64,000 nucleotides of DNA, from the NCBI GenBank assembly GCA_937959115.1, contig CALGAW010000007.1, positions 1 to 64,000 on the forward strand. Direction: 5' to 3'. The translations under genes were made by a program, and so were the position numbers. Positions 1-11,200 of the stretch are shown piece by piece; the stretch's first letter is position 1, and every line of letters begins with the position of its first letter. Below the pieces are notes generated by a model that had not been told where the DNA came from, made no database searches, and saw nothing but the letters and a program-made list of their open reading frames with translations. This DNA is from an uncultured Saprospiraceae bacterium. Lineage in GTDB: Bacteria > Bacteroidota > Bacteroidia > Chitinophagales > Saprospiraceae.

Positions 1-3000
1 AGTTTGACCACTACTCCACAAGTAAGAATATCCAGGCGTCCCACCATTTCCTGTTGCAAGCGCACTTCCATCATTTCCTCCATTTACCGTAACATCAGAT
101 AGTACAGAAGTTGCACAAAGCAGCACTGTTGGCTCTGTAAGTTTAACATCAGTTATACTCAGGCAACCATCAGCATCCGTAACGGTAACGGTATAAGTTC
201 CAGCGGGTAAATTTGCAGGATCTTCTATAACAGCACCATTACTCCATTCATAGGTATTCGGAAGCGAACCATTGGAAACAGTAAGATCGATCGATCCTGA
301 ATTATCATTATTACATCGTAAATTCGACCCAACTGCCGAAATTTGAAGATTACAAGGAGCATCGCAGTTTTTCACCACCACATCTACAGAAGCAACTGAT
401 GCGCAACCAGAGACTGTATTCGTTACGGTTACATAGTACGTAAATGTTCCTAATCCTGTAATAACCACTTCTGGCGCAGGAGAATTATTATAAATCAACG
501 TTCCATTATTTGGTGCCCAATTATAGCTATAATTGCCTGGTGGAGTAACGTTCGGTGTTAGGAAATTCCCTGTAGTCCCTACACAAGCATTTAATGTAGG
601 GATGACGACTTGTGGTGCTTGGCTAGAGTTTATATAAACGGGGACCATTGCCACAGCTTGGCAGCCATTGATACTTACAACTGTAACTGTGTAAACCATA
701 TTGCCCGTTACACACGCCAACGGATTAGAGCTTGTTGGATCGTCGAGTCCAGTAGTAGGGGTCCAACTGTAAGTAGCCCCAGGAATTGCTGCTGAACCGA
801 TACGTGCGCATGCACCTGCACAAACCGTTTGTGGAGGAAGTGAAAATTTGAAATCAATAACATTTATCGTAACCGTAGCTGTATTTGAACAACTCCCTTG
901 AGTCATAGTCAATGTATAAGTGTATAAACCAGGAGAAAATGCTGTAAAAATTGGATTTGGTGAAGTCGGATTACTTAGCCCAACAGATGGAGACCAAAAA
1001 TATGAGATTCCAGGGCCAGTGGGGTTATTGTTACTGCCAATATTTGTTGATTCACCAACACAAACGACTTGATTTGGAGCAGTCTCCGGCGCAGCGATTG
1101 TAGGAACAATCGTTTGAGTCGCATAATTACTACAACCAGAAGCATTCTTTACAATGACTGAAAATGTCGTTTGATTAGAGGGTAACGGTGACATAACTGT
1201 CGGGAATTGGGCATTCGGATTATTCAGTAAATTCCCAGGAGACCAAAGATAGGTGTACCCAAACCCTGATGGTATACCAGTTCCAAGCTGAATCGATTGG
1301 GCAGAGGGGCAATAATTTAAGTTTGGCAAGCTGAAATTTGGAACTGGAGTGCCAACGTTTACTTGAACGATATCAGTATCGGTACAACCAGTGACTGTAT
1401 TTGTGGTAGTTAGGACAAACGTAGTATTGATTGCTACTAAGACATCCGGCTGAGGTGAAAATTGGTTCGTACCATTTTGCCAGTTTGCACCTGCGGGGGT
1501 CCATGAGTAGGATGTATTGGGAAGTCCGTACGTCCCAATGGTCACTACACCATTGTTACAAATTAGTCGGTCTGGCCCTGCGTTTGCTGGTGAATTCACT
1601 ACAGTAATCATTGCTGTATCTCGTGTAATGCAACCAGAACCAAGATCTTCCACAAGAACATAGTATATTGTATTCGTGTTCACGGTTGCTACGGGGTTTG
1701 AAATAGCAGGATTCGATAAGTTTGTAGTCGGCGTCCAAGTGTAGCTATAGCCAGATACAGGGGGTTGTCCAATGGCTACTGGCTGTCCTGGACAAACGGT
1801 TGGGTCTTTTGCAGTAAAGTTCGGTTTTGACCAAGCAGGATTATTCACACTAATCGATTCAGAACAGGAAACACTTGGATCAATTACACTTGTCATTGTC
1901 ACAGTATAGGTCCTAGGAACATTATCGGTTAACATTACGGAGTCTCCGACTGTCGTGTTTAATCCTGCTGCAGGGCTCCAAGAAAATGTGAATGGGCCTA
2001 CTGTTCCAGCTGCTCCGCCAAAGGCTATGAGCCAGACGTCATTATATGAACTATTGCTTGGACATCCGATATTACCACCCACATAAATATCGACTGCACA
2101 CCCTGAACCTCCTGGGCCTGCGCATGGTGGCACAGTTGCAACATCCGTACAAACGGTTCCGTTATATTCAACGGTAAGTTGGTATTGTGAGGTTTGAGTT
2201 GGAGAGGCCGATACAGTTGTAATCGGAGTGTTTGTTGGTCCAGTGATCATCCCATCTCCAGAAAGCTGAGTCCATTGCCAGTTTTCATTAATGTTAGGTG
2301 TAAAATCGCCTTCTCCAACAAATCTTGGTCCGCAAGCAGGGTCAAGGTTTCCAGGGTATGCTTTTGCTTTAATTACAGCCACCTCAACATCGTCAAACCA
2401 AGTACAACCAAGTTGCTCGGCTGTCACTTGATAGGTAATAGGATTGGGGCTTGGAAAGGATAGGTTACCATGATCAAAGGTTGTTGGCATTGACAAGTTA
2501 TCTGTTAAATAACTCCCTGGTGACCAAGTGTAGTTGAATCCAGGTTGCCCGTTTAATCCCAACGATGTGGTATTGCCAAAGCAAATTACTCGGTCTGGGC
2601 CTGCAAAACTATTTACGGGTCTGTTAACAGGCGTGACGATTACTTGATCTGTCGTTGTGCAGGTACCGCCACCTGTAACGGGGACTGTCATGGTCAGTGT
2701 ATAAGTTCTAGTGAAGGTTGGAGTTGCTAATGGCTGAGCGCAATTGGTACAACTCAAAAAGGAAGTTGGAGACCAACTATAGACGACACCAGATAACCCA
2801 GGGATTGCAGGTGCACCAATCACTGCTCCGTTTGTTCCTTGGCAGAAAGAAACATCAGGGCCGGCATTTGCAGCATAAGCATTTACGATTGCTTGGTCAA
2901 TTTGTTGGCAACCGTTCGCATCTGTAACTGTAATGGTGTAGATAAACCCACCTGTTATTGTCGGATTGACTGTAAGTATTGGGGTTGTGCTTAAAATCGT

Positions 3001-5058
3001 AGTACTGTTCCCTAGTGCCCAAGCGTATTGGTATGTTGGTGTGCCTCCAGTTACACTTGCTGTCATTGTAATTGGTGTCCCTGGGCAGGTGTTGTAAATT
3101 CCTCCTGCATCAACATTTGGGGCAACATTCGGCCCTACACTAATACAGTGCACATTTGTTGTTTGAATAACGGCTGGCCCACAGCAGTCATCTTTTCTTG
3201 CTTGTCTTCTGTAGCAGGCGGCTGTTACAAGAGGTGAAGGCGTATAGTTTTGACTGTTTGCTCCTGGAATGTTTGACCAAGGTCCAGTTGCTGTAGGTGC
3301 TTCTTGCCATTGGTAGTTTGCCTCTACGTCAGGTTGGGTCGTGGAAGTTCCATTGGATGTTAAAATCGGTAATGAGCTTCCAGGAACGATGTACGGATCG
3401 ATTTCTATCTCAGACACTAATCCACCTATACAAACAGACTGAGATGGTGGACTAGGAGCTGGATCTCCTTCATAATCGTTCGGGCAGGTTTCTAATACAA
3501 GTAATCCTACATCAGATTCATTGTTTGGATTATTCCCTGCTGTTCCATTTGTAGTAGGGAATCCATTTGCAGCGTGCGCTGTGATATAAATTTTTGATCC
3601 GTAAACCACTGGTCCTTTCCCTGATCTATCTCCAATATTGTAATCAATTCCTGGTCCTCCATAGTATCCTGCAAAAAGTAAATTAGAATTGGTGTCCAAT
3701 ACACTGAGATATAAGTCATAATCTCCTTTCAGGTAACTGCCGTTGGTAGTTGGCAACGTTGGGGTTCCTGCAGCGATCAAGGAATATACTTTCCCACCAT
3801 AAACGGATAAACTTGTTCCCTCCTGCAGGACATCTAAATCATCATATTCCCAATAGACATTCCCTCGTTTGTCTACTTTAAATATTGACATTTTGATTCC
3901 ACCAGGGTTTGAAAATCCTAGATCATATGCTGTAAAATAAAACGCATCTTCATGATCAATTAAGTTGGCTTCCAGCATGTAGGCTCCATCTATAAACGTT
4001 GAAGAGATGAGGTTTAAAGAATTGTCCATGACCATAAAATACATACTAGGAAGCGATGAAGCTGGTCCTCCAATTGTAGTAGGAAAATCAGATGACGCAC
4101 TGTTTCCGACGACTGTTACCACCCCATTTTCAACATGAATTCCGTTAAACTCGTCTTCTTGGGAACCTGCAATGTAGGTCATTGCTTGTAAAGCACCTGT
4201 AGAGATGTCATATATTGCAACTGCTGCATCTGAAAGCCCTAAAAAAACGGTTGAAGTTGTTACTGGAAGGTTAGTTGATGTGGTGTAAAATCCAATGTAC
4301 GCTTTTCCATTTTCTATTTCTATTCCAGGTCCTGAATCAATCGTATTTCCTCCAATGTAGGTCGAAAAAAGAATGTTTAGGCTTAATAAATCTACTTGTA
4401 AATAAATAACATCTTGGGTCCCTTGTAAACTCGTTCCATTTGTGGTAGGGAAATTAGTAGATTGAGTCCCAAGCACAATATGAGCGATACCATTTTCAAT
4501 TTCCATTTCATAAACATAATCATATCCATTTCCACCAAAGTAACCTGCAGCTATGATATTACCATCTAAATCAAGCGTTTTTATATACATATCAGAGTTA
4601 CCTGAGTGTGTCGATCCATTTGTAACTGGGAATCCTGGACCTTGTGCAGAGCCATACGTATAAATGTAATTTCCATCTAGAATCAATTCCTGCGAATATT
4701 CAGAACTAGGAGAACCATAGATTCTAGACTCCAATAAGTCGAGGGTACATCCATCATACTTTGCAAAGAAAACATCTCCATTTCCTTGATGAGAACTACC
4801 ATCTGTTGTAGGAAAATTAGAACCGTAGGTTGTTCCATAAATATACAATGTATCCCCTCTTACTTTACTGGCAACTGCTCCTTCATTTGCTTCAGATCCT
4901 ATTACTCCTGCAGCTTGGATATACTCCTGAGCGGTTATCGAGATTAAAGAAAAGAACATTAGAACGAGCAACAGTAGTACTTTAAGGATTACTCTATTGT
5001 AGAATTCACTTGGATTTTGCAGGTAACAAATGTTAAGATTAGGTAGAAAAATTTTCAT
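1..5058 (-). CDS. Giant secreted surface protein, 3' end outside window (propeller + PKD/Ig-like + SprB-like repeats)
   Basis: The frame is open from an ATG at 5058 to the left edge, so 1686 residues are visible and the C-terminus is missing. A basic N-terminus and a hydrophobic stretch ending near TAQEY form a signal peptide. Residues of about 45-510 are SBBP-like beta-propeller repeats with recurring PTTNG and YxGG motifs. About ten Cys-containing PKD/Ig-like repeats follow (pattern AGPD..C....G, YxWxP, GC), then SprB-like repeats (SGSIDLTVSNG, WSNG, AGTYTVTVTDADGC). The order matches the neighbour at 5247-14045 over the whole visible length, so the two are tandem paralogues. By family it should be a T9SS-exported adhesin or matrix protein; the sorting domain cannot be seen here. 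No good promoter was found: TATATTCG in the leader is one base off the -7 consensus. Confidence 0.9.
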   Translation of the reverse strand, partial: MKIFLPNLNICYLQNPSEFYNRVILKVLLLLVLMFFSLISITAQEYIQAAGVIGSEANEGAVASKVRGDTLYIYGTTYGSNFPTTDGSSHQGNGDVFFAKYDGCTLDLLESRIYGSPSSEYSQELILDGNYIYTYGSAQGPGFPVTNGSTHSGNSDMYIKTLDLDGNIIAAGYFGGNGYDYVYEMEIENGIAHIVLGTQSTNFPTTNGTSLQGTQDVIYLQVDLLSLNILFSTYIGGNTIDSGPGIEIENGKAYIGFYTTSTNLPVTTSTVFLGLSDAAVAIYDISTGALQAMTYIAGSQEDEFNGIHVENGVVTVVGNSASSDFPTTIGGPASSLPSMYFMVMDNSLNLISSTFIDGAYMLEANLIDHEDAFYFTAYDLGFSNPGGIKMSIFKVDKRGNVYWEYDDLDVLQEGTSLSVYGGKVYSLIAAGTPTLPTTNGSYLKGDYDLYLSVLDTNSNLLFAGYYGGPGIDYNIGDRSGKGPVVYGSKIYITAHAANGFPTTNGTAGNNPNNESDVGLLVLETCPNDYEGDPAPSPPSQSVCIGGLVSEIEIDPYIVPGSSLPILTSNGTSTTQPDVEANYQWQEAPTATGPWSNIPGANSQNYTPSPLVTAACYRRQARKDDCCGPAVIQTTNVHCISVGPNVAPNVDAGGIYNTCPGTPITMTASVTGGTPTYQYAWALGNSTTILSTTPILTVNPTITGGFIYTITVTDANGCQQIDQAIVNAYAANAGPDVSFCQGTNGAVIGAPAIPGLSGVVYSWSPTSFLSCTNCAQPLATPTFTRTYTLTMTVPVTGGGTCTTTDQVIVTPVNRPVNSFAGPDRVICFGNTTSLGLNGQPGFNYTWSPGSYLTDNLSMPTTFDHGNLSFPSPNPITYQVTAEQLGCTWFDDVEVAVIKAKAYPGNLDPACGPRFVGEGDFTPNINENWQWTQLSGDGMITGPTNTPITTVSASPTQTSQYQLTVEYNGTVCTDVATVPPCAGPGGSGCAVDIYVGGNIGCPSNSSYNDVWLIAFGGAAGTVGPFTFSWSPAAGLNTTVGDSVMLTDNVPRTYTVTMTSVIDPSVSCSESISVNNPAWSKPNFTAKDPTVCPGQPVAIGQPPVSGYSYTWTPTTNLSNPAISNPVATVNTNTIYYVLVEDLGSGCITRDTAMITVVNSPANAGPDRLICNNGVVTIGTYGLPNTSYSWTPAGANWQNGTNQFSPQPDVLVAINTTFVLTTTNTVTGCTDTDIVQVNVGTPVPNFSLPNLNYCPSAQSIQLGTGIPSGFGYTYLWSPGNLLNNPNAQFPTVMSPLPSNQTTFSVIVKNASGCSNYATQTIVPTIAAPETAPNQVVCVGESTNIGSNNNPTGPGISYFWSPSVGLSNPTSPNPIFTAFSPGLYTYTLTMTQGSCSNTATVTINVIDFKFSLPPQTVCAGACARIGSAAIPGATYSWTPTTGLDDPTSSNPLACVTGNMVYTVTVVSINGCQAVAMVPVYINSSQAPQVVIPTLNACVGTTGNFLTPNVTPPGNYSYNWAPNNGTLIYNNSPAPEVVITGLGTFTYYVTVTNTVSGCASVASVDVVVKNCDAPCNLQISAVGSNLRCNNDNSGSIDLTVSNGSLPNTYEWSNGAVIEDPANLPAGTYTVTVTDADGCLSITDVKLTEPTVLLCATSVLSDVTVNGGNDGSALATGNGGTPGYSYLWSSGQT

Positions 5059-5193
5059 ATTAATGGGTTTTGATATTTTGATTAATATTGAATTGAGGTC
5101 ATTTATTTATTTTACGAATATACTTTTAAACAGCAATTTAAAATACAATTATTTAAATATATAATTAATTTCACATCATCTTAATAAAAAACC

Positions 5194-5222
5194 AAAAAGA
5201 CTGCAATTCAAGCAGTCTTTTT
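5194..5222 (-). terminator. Intrinsic terminator of the 2932-residue giant gene
   Basis: A perfect 11-bp stem (AAAAAGACTGC / GCAGTCTTTTT) with a 7-base loop lies 25 bases after the stop of the giant gene. On the minus strand it runs into T-rich sequence. It separates the two giant paralogues into individual transcription units. Confidence 0.85.
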
Positions 5223-5246
5223 GATTAATTAGTCCATTACAACGTG

Positions 5247-8200
5247 TTATTCAAAATATACTAGTCGTTCTGAATCTGTATCATTTAGAATATTACATTC
5301 TCCACCTCCAAATGGTACAATAGTCGCAGTAATTGTAGTTTGCCCATCAGTTGATTGAGGATCATAGAATGATTCAAATCCAAATGCGGAGGTCGTTCCT
5401 CCAGGTATAATACTACTTGGAGAACCAGGTCCATTATATATCCATTCCTGGACAATACCATTATCACCGAGGTAATTCCAATCAGCATTCTGAACATTTG
5501 TCAATGCAACAAATGTTAATCCTAGATCCCATACGAACACTAATCTAGGATCAGAAGGCATTCTAACCTTTATGTCTGAACCATCCGTATCAATGCCATT
5601 TATTTCAGAGATTTCAACAGCAACACCCACAGCAGATAATCCTGCAATATTACCTGGTAATATCGTAACAATTGGAGTCAAATCAGGACAAAGATTCTCA
5701 CAGTCACTTTGATCTGCAGTAACAGGTAAGGTTATACTACCCGAATCAAAATCACAAGGATCAAGTGGATCTGTCATATCTGTACATTCTGTTCCATTTA
5801 TAACACCGTCTCCATCACAATCCTGAGTTCCAAGCGGATTGTTGGGATCGTTCGTCAGAATGCTGCAAACATCAATTTGCTCGTCGATCACTACATCACA
5901 ATCATCGATTGGATCAGTAGGATCATTACCATTGGCACATTCAGTAAAGTTATCAATTCCTCCGTTATCGCAATCTAACGTTGACATTGGGTGCGTTGGA
6001 TCAAACCCAATAAGTAGACAGATGTCTATCATTTCGTCAATTGCAGCTTGACAATCATCAGCAGGATCAGTTGGATCTTCACCGCTATTACATTCAATAA
6101 TGTTTATCACACCACCGTTATCACAGTCCTGATTTGCTAATGGATGGTTTGGATCGCCATTGATCATTGCGCAAATATCAAGATCAGCTGTAATTGCAAT
6201 GGAACAATCATCCATTGGATCATTCGGATCACCGTTGTTCCCACATTCGATACTGTTTATCACTCCACCATTATCACAATCTTGCGAGGCTAACGGATGA
6301 TCAGGTTCAGCATCAAGGGTTATGCAGATATCAATATTACCTTCAGCTGCTTCTTTACAGAAATCAATTTCACAGATAATATCGTCACTAGGATCTGAGG
6401 GATCTCTACCATCATTACATTCAACAATGTTCATCACACTTCCGTTGTCACAGTCAAGGCTCGCCCAAGGATGATTTGGATCACCATTAATAATGGCACA
6501 AATGTCCAGGCCGCCTCTTACAGCTGCGACACAATCGTCGCCTGGATCGCAGGCATCCAAACCATTGTTACATTCAGTAATATTGTCTACACCACCATTA
6601 TCACAATCAAGTGTTGCTAGTGGATGCATTGGATCCCAATTAATCAGTATGCAGATATTAATACCTCCTGCTTTTGCAACAGAACAGTCATCCACAGGAT
6701 CAGTTGGATCGCCATTATTATCACATTCGATAATGTTTGGAACACCACCATTGTCACAATCTTGTGAAGCTAATGGATGATCAGGATCTCCGTTAATTAT
6801 TGCACAGAGATCTTCGCCAGCAGTGATCGCAACTTGACAATCATCTTCTGGATCATTGGGTTCTCCATTGTTATCACATTCCGTTTGATTGTCGATACCA
6901 CCATTATCACAGTCCAAGGAACCAATTGGGTTGGTTGGGTCAGCATCCAATAGCATACAGATATCAATTCCACCGTTAGCAGCCTCGTCACACAAGCATT
7001 GAGGATCATCACTAGGAACATTGGGGTCATCGCCAGTAATACACTCTGTAATGTTGATTACGCCACCATCATCACAGTCAAGCGTCGCCCAAGGATGTGT
7101 TGCGTCAAACGTTCCATCTCCATCTGGATCTAGTAATACACAAATATCGATACCAGCAGGGCCAGCATACTGACAATCATCATCAGGATCGGAAGGATCA
7201 CCCCCATTTTCACATTCAACTATGTTGTCAACTCCACCATTATCACAATCAAGCGTAGCTAGCGGATGCATTGGGTCAAGATTGATTAACACACAAATAT
7301 TAATTCCTTGATCTAAAGCGGATTGGCAATCATCAGAAGGATCGAATGGATCATCACCTCCATTACATTCATCAATGTTTAAAACACCACCATTATCACA
7401 GTCAACTTGTGCTAATGGATGATCTACATCTCCTGCAATCAATGCACAGATATCTATGTTACCAGCATCGGCTACAGTACATTCATCATCAGGATCATTT
7501 GGATCACCATTATTGTTGCATTCGTCTATGTTGATCACTCCTCCGTTGTCACAATCAAGTGTTGCTGCAGGGTGATTTGGATCACCGTTAATCACTGCAC
7601 AAATATCAATTGTACCGTTTGCAGCTTCTTCACAGTAATCTATTGGGCAGGTAATGTCATCGCTTGGATCGGAGGGATCTGTACCTCTATCACATTCAGT
7701 CTGATTGTCGACACTGCCATCATCGCAGTCTAAGGACGCCCATGGGTGGTTGGTCGTTCCAGCAATTATTGCACAGATATCCATCCCAGAATCAACTGCA
7801 GCATGGCAGTCATCATCGGGATCAGATGGATCATCTCCTGTGTTACATTCAGTAATATTGATTACGCCTCCACTATCGCAATCTAAATTTGCTAGTGGAT
7901 GTGTTGGATCAAATCCAATGATTGCACAAAGGTTTAAGCCTTGATCTAAGGCGGATTGACAATCGTCCATAGGATCGAATGGATCATCTCCTCCATTACA
8001 TTCATCGATATTAAAGACGCCTCCATTATCACAATCTACTAGTGCTAACGGATGATCTACATCTCCTGCAATTAAAGCACAGATATCTATATTACCAGCA
8101 TCGGCAACAGTACATTCATCATCAGGATCATTTGGATCACCGTTATTGTTGCATTCGTCATTGTTGATCACTCCTCCGTTGTCACAATCAAGTGTTGCTG

Positions 8201-11200
8201 CAGGGTGATTTGGAAGCACATCTAGCAAGGCACAAATATCGAGAGTTCCAGCAGCTGCATCTTCACAGTAACATTCTGAATCATCACTCGGGTCTGAAGG
8301 ATCATCACCAGTAATACATTCAACTATATTAGGAATACCTCCATCATCGCAATCTAAGTTTGCCCAAGGATGCGTATCGTCAAAGGTTCCATCGCCATCA
8401 GGATCAAGTAGTACACAGATATCGATTCCAGCATCACCAGCATACCAACAATCATCGTCAGGATCGGAAGGATCACCTCCACCATTACACTCAACAATAT
8501 TGGTCACCCCGCCCTCGTCACAATCTAAACTAGCTAATGGATGCATTGGATCATAATTGATTAATGCACAAATATTTAGCATCTGATCTAATGCAGATTG
8601 ACAATCATCAGATGGGTCAAACGGATCATCACCACCATTACATTCATCAATGTTAATTACGCCACCATTATCACAGTCTTGACTTGCTAACGGATGGTTT
8701 GGATCACCTCCGATTTCAGCACAGATATCAACTCCAGCCGTTTCAGCAATACTACAATCGTCCTCTGGATCAAGCGGATCTCCCATGTGATCACATTCGA
8801 TAGAATTTATTATACCTCCATTGTCACAATCAAGGGTTCCAATTGAAGGGTTGGTTAGAATTTCTACGCAGATGTCTAAACTTCCATTTTCTGCTTCTGA
8901 GCAAAGATCACAAGGAGCATCTGGTTCAGTTATATTTACATTACAAACGGTATTACAACCTGAATCATCAGATACAGAAACCAGATAAAACCCAGCAGAT
9001 AAACCTGTAGCAATAGCGGTTGTCTGACCACCTGTGCTTACATCCCACATATATCCGTAAGGAGCTTCGCCTCCATTGGCCGCCACTTGTGCAATTCCAT
9101 CGTTCCCTCCATTTGAAGAAACGTGTTGAACAACGGTTGTCATACATGTCAGACGATCTGGCTCGCGAACAACGGCAGAGCCAGTTGCAATACAGCCATC
9201 AGCATCTACAGCAGTTACGGTGTAAGTACCAGCAGCGAGGCTACCAATATCTTCTGTATTTGCACCATTGCTCCAATCGTAAGCAATTGGAGCCGCTCCA
9301 TTCATCGGAGTAAGATCAATACTACCACTTTTATCTCCATTACAAGCTAAGTCTTCAGTCACTAAATCAAGTGTAAATTCACATTCTACTGCACATTCAG
9401 CAACAGCAATTACTGTAGTCGTTGCCACTGTTGCGCAGCCTGAGGTGGCATTGGTAACAGTAACACTGTAAACATAAGTTCCAGCTGTTGTAATGATCAC
9501 TTCAGGAGAAGGAGAACTAGGATAAATCAATGTACCATTGTTCGGTTCCCATTTATAAATATAACTCCCTGGCGGTGTAACGGAAGGCATAAGAAACTGA
9601 TTAGGAAATCCTATACAATAATTTAATGGTGGTATCGTCACCTGTGGAGCAGGACTTGGGTTCACAAATACCGGTACCTGAACAATGTCTTGACAACCAT
9701 TAGGGCCAGTTGCCGTCAAGGTATAAATCGTGTTTACATTCACACATGCAAGTGGATTTGAGCTAGTAGGGTCATCTAATCCAGTAGTTGGGGCCCAGTT
9801 ATAGGTAGCACCTAAAACTGGAGGTATTCCAATAAGTGCACAACCACCTTCACAAACGGTACTTGGTCCAACATTGACCTCAAAGTCATTCACCACAATA
9901 TTAACCATAGCTGTATTAGAACAACCGTTAACAGTTACCGTCAAGGTATAAGTGAATATACCTGTATTTGAAGCTGTAAAGACTGGGTTTGGGGAAGTTG
10001 TACTACTTAAACCAATACCAGGACTCCAAGAATAGGTTGTTCCCGGGCCTGTTGGATTTGAGTTACTTCCAATGTTAGCTGTTTCTCCAACACATAATAC
10101 TTGAGCACCAGCAACAATAGGAGTTGGTAACTGTGGTCTTAATAGTTGGGTTTGCTGATAACTACAACCTGAAGCATTGGTAACAATTAAGGTATATACA
10201 CCACCATTTGGTGGCGCGGGATCAATAACTGGCATTGCAATATTCGGGTTGTTCATATTAGTAGTAGGAGACCAGCTATAGGTCAACCCTAGGCCTGTAG
10301 GAGCACCATTTCCAATTTGAACAAAACCTGCAGATGGACAATAATTAACATTTGGTAAAATAAATGGAGGGACAGGTTGCCCGACCGTTACCTCTACTGT
10401 GTCTATATCTGTGCAACCCGATAATGTACTTGTAGCAGTCAGAATAAATGTTGTATTAATTGCCACTAAAACATCTGGTTGCGGTGAATTTTGATTTGTT
10501 CCATTTTGCCAATTAGCATTAGCTGGTGTCCAGGAATAGGTTGTATTTCCGACTGGAGGAGTACCTAGCGTAAGGACACCAGCATTACAAACTACCTGAT
10601 CAGGTCCTGCATTCGCAAAAGTACTGGCAACTGTAACTGTTGCAGTGTCTTTTGTCCTACATCCAGACAATACATCTTCCACAACTACTGTAAAATTAGT
10701 AGTAGAAGGGACTGTTGCTGTCGGATTGGAAATCATATTGTTATTCAGGTTATTTTGCGGAAGCCACACGTAGCTATATCCTGCTACATTAGGTTCACCA
10801 ATACTTACGGGTTGATCAGGACAAACAATTGGATCCTGAGCTGTGAAATCTGGCTCAGACCAAGCTGGATCATTTACTTCAATTTGTGCAGAGCAAGAAA
10901 CAGTTGGATCAAGATCACTTGTTATCGTTGCGGTATAAATTCTAGGAACATTATCCGTTAAACATACAACTGGACCGCCTGCAGTGTCTAGGCCGACAGA
11001 AGGCGACCATGAAATGGTATAAGGAGCTGGAATATTGACGGGAGAAGCTTGCATACAAACATCATCATATAAGATATTGCTTGGGCAACCAATACCCGCT
11101 AAGACACCAATCAATACATTGCAACCACATTGTGGAACATTTACTTGGTCTACGCAAGTCGTTCCCATGTAAGAAACAGTTAAACGATAGACAGTATTAC

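Noticed and set aside
5756-8912. CRISPR-like regular repeats
   Set aside because: The period is about 153 bp, the repeats are diverged and in frame with a protein, and no spacers exist.
5839-9350. Several plus-strand frames of 60-100 codons across the giant repeat array
   Set aside because: They are antisense shadows of the periodic coding repeat; their text repeats with the same period and lacks start signals.
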